A DNA stretch of 64,000 nt from Runella zeae DSM 19591 (GTDB lineage Bacteria; Bacteroidota; Bacteroidia; Cytophagales; Spirosomataceae), in contig NZ_AUIF01000034.1 of assembly GCF_000423565.1 (NCBI RefSeq), positions 1 to 64,000 on the forward strand, in the 5' to 3' direction. Under the pieces are notes generated by a model. It did not search any database and was not told the origin of the DNA. It saw only the letters and a program-made list of their open reading frames with translations. Of this stretch, positions 17,298 through 25,391 are shown one piece after another; position 1 is the first letter of the stretch, and every line of letters begins with the position of its first letter. A program made the position numbers and the translations under genes.

Positions 17298-18338
17298 TTA
17301 TAAACTTTCAAAAACCTCTTTCCACGTCAGTATTTTTGCTTCTGAAAACTTAGCTTTTACGGCTTCAGCACTGGATTTGTCAGAAAAGGCTGCTATGTCG
17401 CCGCGCATTGGGCTGCGAAGCTCTTTACTACTCAAAAAAATGGCCGTTTTTGCATCAATTAATTCCCCTGGTCGATTGTAATCATTTACTACCACAAAAG
17501 TGAGGTCTTCTTGTTTTAATTGATTGGTTTTTATGTATTTAACCATGCAACTTAGGTCGTCAAACTTGAACGCTTTTCCTTTGCTATTGACAATTTCAGA
17601 CGCAAATTTTTTATCCATAATTGTCATTTTACAAAACACACAGGCTTCTTGACCATAGCGGATGGGTTCGGGTTGCTGGGCGCAACTTTGGAGGCTAGCC
17701 ATGGTTCCCAACAAAAACACCACCAAGGCGGGTGAAACGTTGCTTTTGGGAGCTAGCTGGTTTTTGGGTTGGCAGAAGTAGGTTTCGCAGGCGACCAAAA
17801 GAATCACGAGAATACCCACTGCTACAAAAACCCAGCCACCTGCATCGGGAATGGAATATGCCCCGAAGTTGAGGAGTTCTTTATAGCCAATTAGCGGAGG
17901 TTGATACGACATTCCTGGGACTTTTATGGCAGCATCTGGGCTCAAATTATGCCCGTATTCGTAGCCCCAACTCCAAAAATCGTACAAAGCGGCAGCTCCA
18001 GCTAAAATGAGCAAGACCAAATAGCTAATGAGCATTTTGCGACTTTTTAAAAAGGCCGTCAGCAGGCCAAAAGCGATGTAGAAAGCGACGATGTAAGAAA
18101 GAAACTGAAATTCAGGAAACATTTCTTCTTTGATGTGAGCCATACCAATGTAGTGGTTGAGGCCGTTGATGATCTCGACTTGACCCGAAAGCTTGTCGAG
18201 CCAAATTTGCATCGAAAGCCCTTCTGGATACTGCGGCGCCCATAAGTCGATGCGCCAAAGTGGGAGAAAATAGGTAGCAATGAGCGACAACGACGCGACA
18301 TACAAACTACCAATGGTAAACGGACGGAGGGGTTTCAT
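17298..18338 (-). CDS. nosL: Membrane domain-NosL fusion, copper chaperone for NosZ
   Basis: 346 residues. Residues 1-200 hold four membrane spans (about 10-27, 79-97, 103-120, 168-185) with a periplasmic loop. Residues 203-219 look like a NosL lipoprotein signal, ending LQSC. A NosL domain follows, with the copper-binding CVFCKM (233-238), KAFKFDDLSCMVKYI and an RPGELIDAKTAIFL segment. Normally NosL is a separate lipoprotein delivering Cu(I) to NosZ. Here the frame is continuous from the membrane part. The N-terminal domain is conserved near nosZ in some Bacteroidota, but I cannot name it. The gene sits directly after nosZ. Confidence 0.85.
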   Translation of the reverse strand: MKPLRPFTIGSLYVASLSLIATYFLPLWRIDLWAPQYPEGLSMQIWLDKLSGQVEIINGLNHYIGMAHIKEEMFPEFQFLSYIVAFYIAFGLLTAFLKSRKMLISYLVLLILAGAAALYDFWSWGYEYGHNLSPDAAIKVPGMSYQPPLIGYKELLNFGAYSIPDAGGWVFVAVGILVILLVACETYFCQPKNQLAPKSNVSPALVVFLLGTMASLQSCAQQPEPIRYGQEACVFCKMTIMDKKFASEIVNSKGKAFKFDDLSCMVKYIKTNQLKQEDLTFVVVNDYNRPGELIDAKTAIFLSSKELRSPMRGDIAAFSDKSSAEAVKAKFSEAKILTWKEVFESL

Positions 18339-18355
18339 AAAAATAGTTTTTGAAA

Positions 18356-18398
18356 ACCGACAGAGGAGGGCAAACGAGGCGCTTGCCCCCTTGTCGGT
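18356..18398 (-). other. Hairpin between nosZ and the nosL fusion gene
   Basis: ACCGACA (18356-18362) pairs with TGTCGGT (18392-18398), and GGGCAA pairs with TTGCCC further in. On the minus strand it is followed by TTTTCAAAAACTATTTTT. It may attenuate transcription or protect the nosZ 3' end, so that NosZ is made in excess of the maturation proteins. Confidence 0.55.
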
Positions 18399-18408
18399 AG
18401 TGGAAACC

Positions 18409-20448
18409 TTATTTCATTGCTACTTTAGGTGTATTTAATTTGGGCTTGGCATTGGCCGTTTTCTTTTCAGCTTCGGCGGTTGGGGTTTTGCCCGTTCCCC
18501 AGGTCAACGGAACACTACTGCCTGCTGGTGAAACCCGCACGTAACCTTGCATTTCTTGGTGGAGTGCCGAGCAGAAATCGGTGCAGTACATTGGCGTAAC
18601 GCCGACTTTGGTAGGTTTCCAGCGCAAGGTCGAAGTTTCGCCTGGCATGATGAGGATTTCGGCATTTTGTGCGCCGCGCACGGCAAATCCGTGGGGCACG
18701 TCCCAGTCTTGTTCGAGGTTGGTGACGTGGAAAAATACCTCATCGCCCATTTTTACTCCTTCGATATTGTCAGGGGTAAAGTGCGACCGAATCGACGTCA
18801 TATAGACGTGTACTTCGTTGCCTTTGCGTACTACTTTGGTCTCTTTCTCGCCTTTAGCCACGTAAGGGTGGTTGTTTTCTTCCAACTTGAATATCTTTTT
18901 GGTATTTTTTTCAACCAATGAAGCTGGAATAGCCTCGGCGTAGTGGGGCTCGCCAATGGTCGGGAAGTCGAGCAAAAGTTTCATTTTGTCGCCCGAAATA
19001 TCATACAATTGTGCCGATTGAGTCAATTCTGGACCTGTTGGTAAGTAACGGTCTTTGGTGATTTTGTTGTACGCAATTACGTATTTGCCGTGAGGCTTGG
19101 CAGTAGGGCCGCCTGGGATACACAAGTGCCCCACAGAATAGTAAGTAGGAACACGGTCGAGGACTTCGAGTTTTTCGATGTTCCATTTTACCAATTCAGA
19201 CGATACAAAGAACGAAGTAATGGCATTGCCTTGACCATCAAACTCGGTGTGAAGAGGGCCCAAACCTGGTTTTTTCACTTCACCGTGAAGGACGGCTTCG
19301 TATTTTAGGACAGGAATACCGTCAAAATCGCCATCGAATGTTTTGGCAGCAATGGCTTTTTGCATTTTGTCAAACGAAAATACAGGAATGACTGCCGCCA
19401 GTTTGCCCGAACCTACAATATAGCTACCCGTAGGGTCGACGTCACAACCGTGAGGGGATTTGGGACAAGGCATAAAATACAACATCTCTGGGCATTCTTT
19501 GGGATCGAGGGTCATTACTTCCGTTAGAATGGTAGAAGTAGCTGAGTGCGTTTTTTCGTCATAAATGTTGTGTGCGTACTTAGCGGCTTCTTTTTTACCT
19601 TTTCCTTGTGCTAAGTACTCCTCTGCTTTTTTCCAGTTGACGGCCAAAATAAAGTCTTTGTCCTTTTGAGAGGCATTTACTTCCAACAAAGAAGCGGCTT
19701 GTTCGGTATTGTAGCAAGAGAAAAAGAACCAGCCATCTGACTTTCCTTTGCCAGCTCTTGCCAAGTCAAAACTCACGCCAGGGGTTTTCAACTGAAACTT
19801 AACCCCCATGTGCCCAGTCGTTTTGTCGATACTCACAAAACTGATATACCCTTTGAAGTTTTGTTTAAAGCTGCTGATGGGCACATCGGCGTTGGCGTCG
19901 GGAGGGACTGAAAAACGGGTTCCTGCTACGGCGTATTCGGTATTAGCGGTAATGAATGGCGACGAGTGATTGCCACCTGAGTTTGGGAGCTCTATAATTT
20001 CGTCGGTGCGGAACGTCGAAAGGCTGACGCGGGCAATGCGAGGCGTGTTGTTGCCGTTGATGAATGCCCAACGTCCGTCATGTTCGCCGTTGGTGGTCGA
20101 GAGTGCTACGTGGTGAGAGTCGTCCCAAGGAACAAATCCGTGCGACGTATTGAGCATGGGTTTGGTTTCTTCGCTGTAGCCCCAGCCGTTTTCGGCAAAT
20201 TGTGAAAAAACAGGAATGATTCGAAATACCCGCCCTGAAGGCAATCCGACAACCGAAAGTTGTCCGTTGAATCCTCCCGAAACGATGTTGTAAAATTCGT
20301 CATGTTTCCCTGGGGCGACATATACTTTTTGGGCGGCATCTCCTGCAATTTCCGAACCGCCATTTTTACCAGCGTTGTCGGGTTTGCAGGCAAAAAATCC
20401 CCCTGCAAGCACCGCTACTGCGATGCCTTTGATGATATTGTTTTTCAT
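18409..20448 (-). CDS. nosZ: Nitrous-oxide reductase, clade II (Sec-dependent)
   Basis: 679 residues reducing N2O to N2. The leader MKNNIIKGIAVAVLAGGFFAC is a Sec/lipoprotein-type signal with no twin-arginine motif, which defines the clade II enzyme. CuZ ligands are seen in PWDDSHHVALS (His112/113), CPKSPHGCDVDPTGSYIV, LGPLHTEFDG and PTIGEPHYAEA. The CuA site is MYCTDFCSALHQEM at 620-633 (Cys622, Cys626, His630, Met633). The C-terminal tail after 637 is Lys/Thr/Ala-rich and unusually long. It sits in an operon after a cytochrome c and before maturation genes. The host can respire N2O, whether or not it denitrifies fully. Confidence 0.97.
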   Translation of the reverse strand: MKNNIIKGIAVAVLAGGFFACKPDNAGKNGGSEIAGDAAQKVYVAPGKHDEFYNIVSGGFNGQLSVVGLPSGRVFRIIPVFSQFAENGWGYSEETKPMLNTSHGFVPWDDSHHVALSTTNGEHDGRWAFINGNNTPRIARVSLSTFRTDEIIELPNSGGNHSSPFITANTEYAVAGTRFSVPPDANADVPISSFKQNFKGYISFVSIDKTTGHMGVKFQLKTPGVSFDLARAGKGKSDGWFFFSCYNTEQAASLLEVNASQKDKDFILAVNWKKAEEYLAQGKGKKEAAKYAHNIYDEKTHSATSTILTEVMTLDPKECPEMLYFMPCPKSPHGCDVDPTGSYIVGSGKLAAVIPVFSFDKMQKAIAAKTFDGDFDGIPVLKYEAVLHGEVKKPGLGPLHTEFDGQGNAITSFFVSSELVKWNIEKLEVLDRVPTYYSVGHLCIPGGPTAKPHGKYVIAYNKITKDRYLPTGPELTQSAQLYDISGDKMKLLLDFPTIGEPHYAEAIPASLVEKNTKKIFKLEENNHPYVAKGEKETKVVRKGNEVHVYMTSIRSHFTPDNIEGVKMGDEVFFHVTNLEQDWDVPHGFAVRGAQNAEILIMPGETSTLRWKPTKVGVTPMYCTDFCSALHQEMQGYVRVSPAGSSVPLTWGTGKTPTAEAEKKTANAKPKLNTPKVAMK

Positions 20449-20465
20449 TGAAGTATGGTTTTAAA

Positions 20466-20930
20466 TTATTTTTCCCCGTCGTTTTTACGCATAAACTCTA
20501 AGACACTGCGGGCTTCCTCGGCGGTGATGTTTTGGTTAGGCATTCTGACTAAGCATTGTTCCAACAGTTTTTGGGCTTCAGCATCTTCGGCGAGCATCAT
20601 GTCTACGTTAGTAATCATGTTAATAACCCACGTAGGCTTACGTTTTTTTGTCACATCCTTCCAGCCAGGCCCCACTAATTTTTCGTCGGTAAGCTTGTGA
20701 CACGACATACATTTTAGGTCGTAAATATCGCTTCCTTTTTTGACCATGGCTTGGTCGAGTGGGGTAGAGAGAGCTACCTCTTTGACTTCAGTACCGTGCG
20801 TTTCGGGTTGTTGTAAAATAGCGGTAGTGTCTGTTTCGGGCGACTCGGCGCGTTGCTCTGCTCCCTTGCCAGAGCAGCCATACCAAAGGAGAGCGGTGAG
20901 GGTTAATAAATAAAGGAATAAACGTTTCAT
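20466..20930 (-). CDS. Class I c-type cytochrome lipoprotein, electron donor to NosZ
   Basis: 154 residues. The lipobox WYGC (Cys about 19) is followed by a linker of about 40 residues. A single heme site CMSCH lies at 74-78 and a likely axial Met in LVRMPNQNIT (about 129). The SusX-like YDLKCMSCHKL motif and the VLEFMR C-terminal helix are typical of small monoheme cytochromes. It is the first gene of the operon, 17 bp before nosZ. It probably carries electrons from the quinol-oxidising chain to NosZ, as NosC-type cytochromes do. Only one cytochrome gene is present here. Confidence 0.9.
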   Translation of the reverse strand: MKRLFLYLLTLTALLWYGCSGKGAEQRAESPETDTTAILQQPETHGTEVKEVALSTPLDQAMVKKGSDIYDLKCMSCHKLTDEKLVGPGWKDVTKKRKPTWVINMITNVDMMLAEDAEAQKLLEQCLVRMPNQNITAEEARSVLEFMRKNDGEK

Positions 20931-20960
20931 TAGGAAATTGGTTTTTGGTTAACAACGGTA

Positions 20961-21007
20961 CAAACGTACAGCAGCTTACCCCCAAAAACTTATGGTTTGA
21001 ATCATAC
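20961..21007 (-). promoter_or_regulatory. nos operon promoter with Crp/Fnr-like box
   Basis: On the minus strand a perfect -7 box TACGTTTG (20961-20968) lies 30 bp before the cytochrome ATG. A dyad TTATG-N8-CATA at 20990-21007 is centred about 30 bp upstream of that box, near -43. It shares 13 of 18 positions with the perfect palindrome in front of the Crp/Fnr gene. Confidence 0.5.
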
Positions 21008-21049
21008 TGCTTTCCTAATCTTTGGCAGGAATTGGGAGGAAGTGTACTA

Positions 21050-21076
21050 AATAAAAAAAGCCCCAATGAGGGGCTT
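21050..21076 (-). terminator. Terminator of the Crp/Fnr gene
   Basis: The minus strand reads AAGCCCC TCATT GGGGCTT followed by a TTTTTTTATTT run. It is a canonical intrinsic terminator 22 bp after the regulator's stop codon (21098). Confidence 0.9.
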
Positions 21077-21097
21077 GAGAAGTGTCAGTTGAGGAAT

Positions 21098-21697
21098 CTA
21101 CCAAGGTCGCATAATTTTGTGATTAGCAATTTTTAACTCTCCTATATCTGCGAGTTGAATCACTTTTTTGATGACTGTTTCTACCCGTAGCCCCGTCATG
21201 TCGGCAATGGCTTGACGAGTGATGGGGACTTCAAAACAATCGCCAGAGCGTGGTGATTTTTGTTTGAAAAAATCAATGATTGTTAAAATCCGCTGCTCGG
21301 GGCTTTGGGTATTCATGGCGTTGAGCAACTTGGTTTTGTGGCAAAGACGTTTGGCCAATACCTTGGTAAATTCAAAATGTATAGCGGGATTTTCGCGCAA
21401 TAGACGCAGGTAATCGACCTTTTTTAAGACCCACACCTTCGCATTGGAAATGGCTCGGGCATCGGCAGGGTAGGGGAAGTCACCGATTAATGGCGGTTCT
21501 CCGAAACCCTCTCCCTGAGAAAAGACCCCTTGGATATAATCATTATTTTCACCTCCATTCAGCATCTTGATAGTTCCTTCCTCCACTTGGAAGTAAAAGT
21601 GGGCAGGCCAACCTTCGTAAAAGATGTATTCACCTTTAACAAAGCGATTGAGTGATGCGCCATATTGTTGTAATATCGCTGATGGAATACCCGCCAT
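21098..21697 (-). CDS. Crp/Fnr-family transcription regulator
   Basis: 199 residues. A cyclic-nucleotide-binding-type beta-roll covers about 15-110 (GEYIFYEGWPAHFYFQVEEG, then SQGEGFGEPPLIGDFPYPA). A long dimer helix follows, and a winged HTH at about 150-190 (ITRQAIADMTGLRVETVIKKVIQ split over two helices). No N-terminal Cys cluster for an Fe-S centre is present, so it is not a classical FNR. It resembles the DNR/NarR-type regulators that respond to NO or redox signals. It is encoded just upstream of nosZ and has a perfect palindrome in its own promoter. It is the likely activator of the nos operon. Confidence 0.88.
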   Translation of the reverse strand: MAGIPSAILQQYGASLNRFVKGEYIFYEGWPAHFYFQVEEGTIKMLNGGENNDYIQGVFSQGEGFGEPPLIGDFPYPADARAISNAKVWVLKKVDYLRLLRENPAIHFEFTKVLAKRLCHKTKLLNAMNTQSPEQRILTIIDFFKQKSPRSGDCFEVPITRQAIADMTGLRVETVIKKVIQLADIGELKIANHKIMRPW

Positions 21698-21726
21698 TTG
21701 CCTATCTTAATTTTAGTAATTATAGA

Positions 21727-21771
21727 CAAATTGAGTAATATTCTTGGGTATTTTTATGATGAAAATCATAA
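21727..21771 (-). promoter_or_regulatory. Promoter of the Crp/Fnr gene with perfect 18-bp palindrome
   Basis: TTATGAT-GAAA-ATCATAA (21754-21771) is a perfect inverted repeat containing the FNR-like core TGAT-N4-ATCA. On the minus strand it lies 28 bp (centre) upstream of a near-consensus -7 box TCAATTTG (21727-21734), close to -41.5, the class II activator position. Autoregulation is likely. Confidence 0.6.
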
Positions 21772-21963
21772 GGAGAGATGAAGTAGACTCAAGCAAAGGC
21801 TGTTTATATTATACTTTATGAGGTTGTTGTTGTCATTTTATTTCAGGGACTAGTGCTTACACGAGGCTACAGTGATAGTATGTTCGAATTTGATGTTTTA
21901 AAGGGCTAGACAATGGAAAACTGGAGTATCTCACAGTGCTTTTTTTTATAATAATGCCTTTTT

Positions 21964-22027
21964 GAAAAATAGTATTATAAAATCAAATGAAAGTAGAAGA
22001 AGTCTCCTTGGGTGTAAAATAATTTTG
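21964..22027 (+). promoter_or_regulatory. AraC-type operator and promoter, site S1 (SusC copy 1)
   Basis: The 33-bp element (21964-21996) carries ATAGTA at 21969-21974 and AAAGTA at 21990-21995, exactly 21 bp apart, with TCAAAT between. It is followed after 23 bp by the -7 box TAATTTTG (22020-22027). There is no -33 TTTG, consistent with activator-dependent transcription. The rest of the 456-bp gap 21698-22153 holds the regulator promoter on its left and the SusC leader on its right. Confidence 0.75.
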
Positions 22028-22153
22028 TAAAAGATAAATTTCTCAAAATTATATACCGATTCATTTAGGTATTGTGAAATATTGATTCCCTCAGGCCGCC
22101 TTTTGTTTAGAGTACATTTTGAATCCAGTTTAATAATCTATTATCATGTCTTT

Positions 22154-25100
22154 ATGAAAAACAAAGCTTTACCATTGTGCCGACGGCTCCTACGCGTCGT
22201 ATTGATTTTTGCGGTTGTTTTCGTCACACTTTACCACGAAACAGCTGGTCAAACCACGGGGACAATTTCTGGGAAAATTCTTGATGAAAAAGGTGGCGAA
22301 ATGCCTGGTGTGAATGTGTTGCTCAAAGGGACAAGCGTAGGTACCACTAGCGACGCACAAGGACGATTTTCTCTCAAAATTAGTAATGCAGATGTGTTGG
22401 TGGTTTCGTTTATTGGTTATAAAACCCAAGAAGTAAAAATCGGCGGGCGAACCCAATTGGATGTTGAAATGCAACCAGAAGTATCGACCCTAAGCGAAGT
22501 ATTGGTCGTAGGTTATGGAACACAATCACGAGAGACCATAACGACGGCAATCTCTAAAGTAGATAACAAAGTATTGCAAAACGCTCCTTACACCAATGTA
22601 AGCGCAGCCTTGCAAGGAGCAGTACCGGGCTTACGGGTGCAGACAACCTCCGGCGAACCTGGCGCGGCTTCTCGGATTATATTACGCGGTGGTACTTCCA
22701 TCAACAACCCCAACGGCGCATCTCCCCTCTACATCGTTGACGGTGTGATAAGAGACGCAGGTTTTACGGATTTGAACCCTAATGACATCGAAACCATGCA
22801 GGTCTTGAAAGATGCTGCTGCTACGGCGATTTATGGGGCTAGAGGTTCTAATGGGGTTATCTTGATTACGACCAAATCAGGCAAGTCGGGCAAAACGGTG
22901 GTGAATTATTCCTACGCTTTTACCAATTCCCAACCCGGCAGGCGTACCGAATACGCTTCGGCGTATGACTATATTTATTATAATCGATTGGGGACGGTGG
23001 CGGCGGCCAACAAAAATGCGGCTTTAGCGGCACGCAATCAGCAAGCCAACGGTTCGGGGACGGGCAATGACCTTAGCAATAATACAGCCTATACCGTGAT
23101 GTATTTGTCGCCCGACAATCAACACAAACTCAACGAAGGCTGGACCAGTATGCCCGACCCCGTAGACCCTTCCAAAACCATTATTTACAAAGAGACCAAC
23201 TACTCGGATTTGATTTATCAGAGCAGTATGATTCATCAGCACAATATCAGCGCCTCTGGTAGTACCGAAAAGGCATCCTTTAACGCGGCGATGGGCTACA
23301 TGACGGGAGCGGGTACGGTAGTGGCTACTGATTATAAAAGATTGAATGTTAACCTGAATGGAAATCTCAACATTAAGAAAAATCTGAGCATTGGAGCACG
23401 GCTTTTGTTTAGCAATCGGAAAAACAACCCTGTTTCCAACTATTCGTATATGTTTTACCGTTATCCTTCTTTGCCCGGTACTGCCAAGTATCAATTTGAA
23501 GATGGTACTATGGCTCCTGGACAAAGTCGCACGATTGGAAACCCCGACTATTTTTTGAGAGGGCCTTATGCTCCCAAAGGCAACAACAACCTCTCTAACA
23601 TGACTATCTCGCTCAATGGACGCTGGGAAATACTACCAAACTTTACTTTTGAGCCTCAACTTTCGTTGCTCAAAGTAGATGCTGACGCTTATACTTTCCA
23701 ACCGGCGGCATTGCTCAATGGCGTGGGAGCGGTAGTTACTACGCGTTCGGCTTCGGCTTCCTACAACAAAACCACACAGTACCAAGCCGAAGGGGTATTT
23801 ACGTATGCAAAGTCTTTTGGCGAACACAATCTGGAAGCTAAGGCGGGCTACTCTTATTATTCAAGAAATCTATTGACCCAGTCGGCAACGGGAGAAGGCG
23901 CGGCAACCGACAATATCCCTACTCTTAATGCGGCGGCTACCCCTACTTCGGTGGGAGGGTCGGTGTCAGATTTGCGCATTGAAGGGGTATTTGCTCGTTT
24001 GAATTATGATTACAAACAGCGGTACTTACTCTCCCTCAACATCCGTCATGACGGTGCTTCCAATTTGGGAGCTCAAAATCGGTTCGGAACTTTTCCAGGG
24101 ATTTCGGCGGGTTGGAATCTACACAAGGAAGCATTTTGGAGTCAACTCATTCCCGAAAACCTATTGGAGTTAAAATTGAGAGCTAGCTATGGGGTAAATG
24201 GAAATATTAGTGGTTTGGGGGATTTTCAGGCCATGGGCAACTACGCCGTGGGCAGTCGCTATTCCAACGGTGCGGCGGTCATTCCGTCGGTATTGCCTAA
24301 TGCCGATTTGAAATGGGAAAAATCCAAAACCGTAGATGTGGGATTTGATGCAGCCTTGTTTAAGCAGCGGATTAGCATTATGTTTGATTATTATAATCGG
24401 ACCACGAGCGATTTGCTCACCACGGTAAGTTTGCCTGTTTCGTCGGGTTATAGTTCGGTATTTACCAATTTAGGTACGTTACAAAACAAAGGAATAGAAG
24501 CTGCAATCAATGTTAGGATATTGCCTCCTACTTCGCAGTTGCAATGGGATTTATCGGTAAATGCGGCAAAGGTAAATACCAAAATTCTTAAACTTCCTGA
24601 CAATGGCGTTGACAAAAATCGCATCGGTGGCGTATATGTGTGGGATCCTGCCATCGGAGCCTACAATTGGCTCGGTGGTTTGCAAGAAGGGGGGCGTGTG
24701 GGAGATATGTACGCGTATCAGTTGATTGGCGTCTATAAGACAGATGAAGAAGCCGCAAAAGCACCAGCGGACCAGTTGGTAAACACTGCTAATAAAACAA
24801 AATACGGGGGAGATGCCATTTGGCGGGATGTGGATGGAAATAATATCATTGATACTCGCGACCAAGTGTATGTCGGTAATCCTTATCCCAAATGGACGGG
24901 CGGCTTGAGTAGTTCGTTGAGTTATAAGCAATTGAGCTTTTATGTGCGCATGGATTATAGTTTGGGAGCTACCATTTACAATTATCCAGCTGTCTTCGCC
25001 GACGGTCAGCTACAGGGGGATGCCTTGCCCACCCAAAGATACATCGACAACATGTGGAAAAAGCCCGGAGATGTAACTAACACGCCTCGCTATGTGTGGC

Positions 25101-25366
25101 AAAATCAGTTTAACAATATCCGTCCTAACAATACTTACTACGAAAAAGGAGATTTCTTGGCCATTAGAGAAGTAACCTTGGCGTATGTGTTGCCTTCGCG
25201 GATTGTCAATAAGCTCAAAATGTCGAATATTCGATTGAATTTTACGGGTAGTAATCTGCACTATTTTACACGCTATTCGGGCCAAAATCCTGACGACGGA
25301 GGACAAGACAATGGTCATTTTCCGATGCCAGTCAACTTTACCGTGGGAGCCAACGTGACATTTTAA
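22154..25366 (+). CDS. SusC/RagA TonB-dependent transporter (copy 1)
   Basis: 1070 residues from the ATG at 22154. An in-frame ATG at 22082 exists, but 22154 gives a proper signal peptide (RLLRVVLIFAVVFVTLYHETAGQ shortened to its core VVLIFAVVFV) and still lies downstream of the -7 box at 22020. A carboxypeptidase-regulatory domain (GKILDEKGGEMPGVNVLLKG), the TonB-box-like SEVLVVGYG, the plug (LRGGTSINNPNGASPLYIVD) and the barrel follow. It has no STN domain, unlike the receptor at 6437. Paired with the SusD gene 26 bp downstream, and closely related to the copy at 27407. Imports an oligomeric ligand across the outer membrane. Confidence 0.92.
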   Translation: MKNKALPLCRRLLRVVLIFAVVFVTLYHETAGQTTGTISGKILDEKGGEMPGVNVLLKGTSVGTTSDAQGRFSLKISNADVLVVSFIGYKTQEVKIGGRTQLDVEMQPEVSTLSEVLVVGYGTQSRETITTAISKVDNKVLQNAPYTNVSAALQGAVPGLRVQTTSGEPGAASRIILRGGTSINNPNGASPLYIVDGVIRDAGFTDLNPNDIETMQVLKDAAATAIYGARGSNGVILITTKSGKSGKTVVNYSYAFTNSQPGRRTEYASAYDYIYYNRLGTVAAANKNAALAARNQQANGSGTGNDLSNNTAYTVMYLSPDNQHKLNEGWTSMPDPVDPSKTIIYKETNYSDLIYQSSMIHQHNISASGSTEKASFNAAMGYMTGAGTVVATDYKRLNVNLNGNLNIKKNLSIGARLLFSNRKNNPVSNYSYMFYRYPSLPGTAKYQFEDGTMAPGQSRTIGNPDYFLRGPYAPKGNNNLSNMTISLNGRWEILPNFTFEPQLSLLKVDADAYTFQPAALLNGVGAVVTTRSASASYNKTTQYQAEGVFTYAKSFGEHNLEAKAGYSYYSRNLLTQSATGEGAATDNIPTLNAAATPTSVGGSVSDLRIEGVFARLNYDYKQRYLLSLNIRHDGASNLGAQNRFGTFPGISAGWNLHKEAFWSQLIPENLLELKLRASYGVNGNISGLGDFQAMGNYAVGSRYSNGAAVIPSVLPNADLKWEKSKTVDVGFDAALFKQRISIMFDYYNRTTSDLLTTVSLPVSSGYSSVFTNLGTLQNKGIEAAINVRILPPTSQLQWDLSVNAAKVNTKILKLPDNGVDKNRIGGVYVWDPAIGAYNWLGGLQEGGRVGDMYAYQLIGVYKTDEEAAKAPADQLVNTANKTKYGGDAIWRDVDGNNIIDTRDQVYVGNPYPKWTGGLSSSLSYKQLSFYVRMDYSLGATIYNYPAVFADGQLQGDALPTQRYIDNMWKKPGDVTNTPRYVWQNQFNNIRPNNTYYEKGDFLAIREVTLAYVLPSRIVNKLKMSNIRLNFTGSNLHYFTRYSGQNPDDGGQDNGHFPMPVNFTVGANVTF

Positions 25367-25391
25367 ATCCGTACCTAAAATTATTACAAAC

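Noticed and set aside
21098-21697. Naming the regulator fnr
   Set aside because: No N-terminal cysteines for an Fe-S cluster are visible, so only the Crp/Fnr family is claimed.
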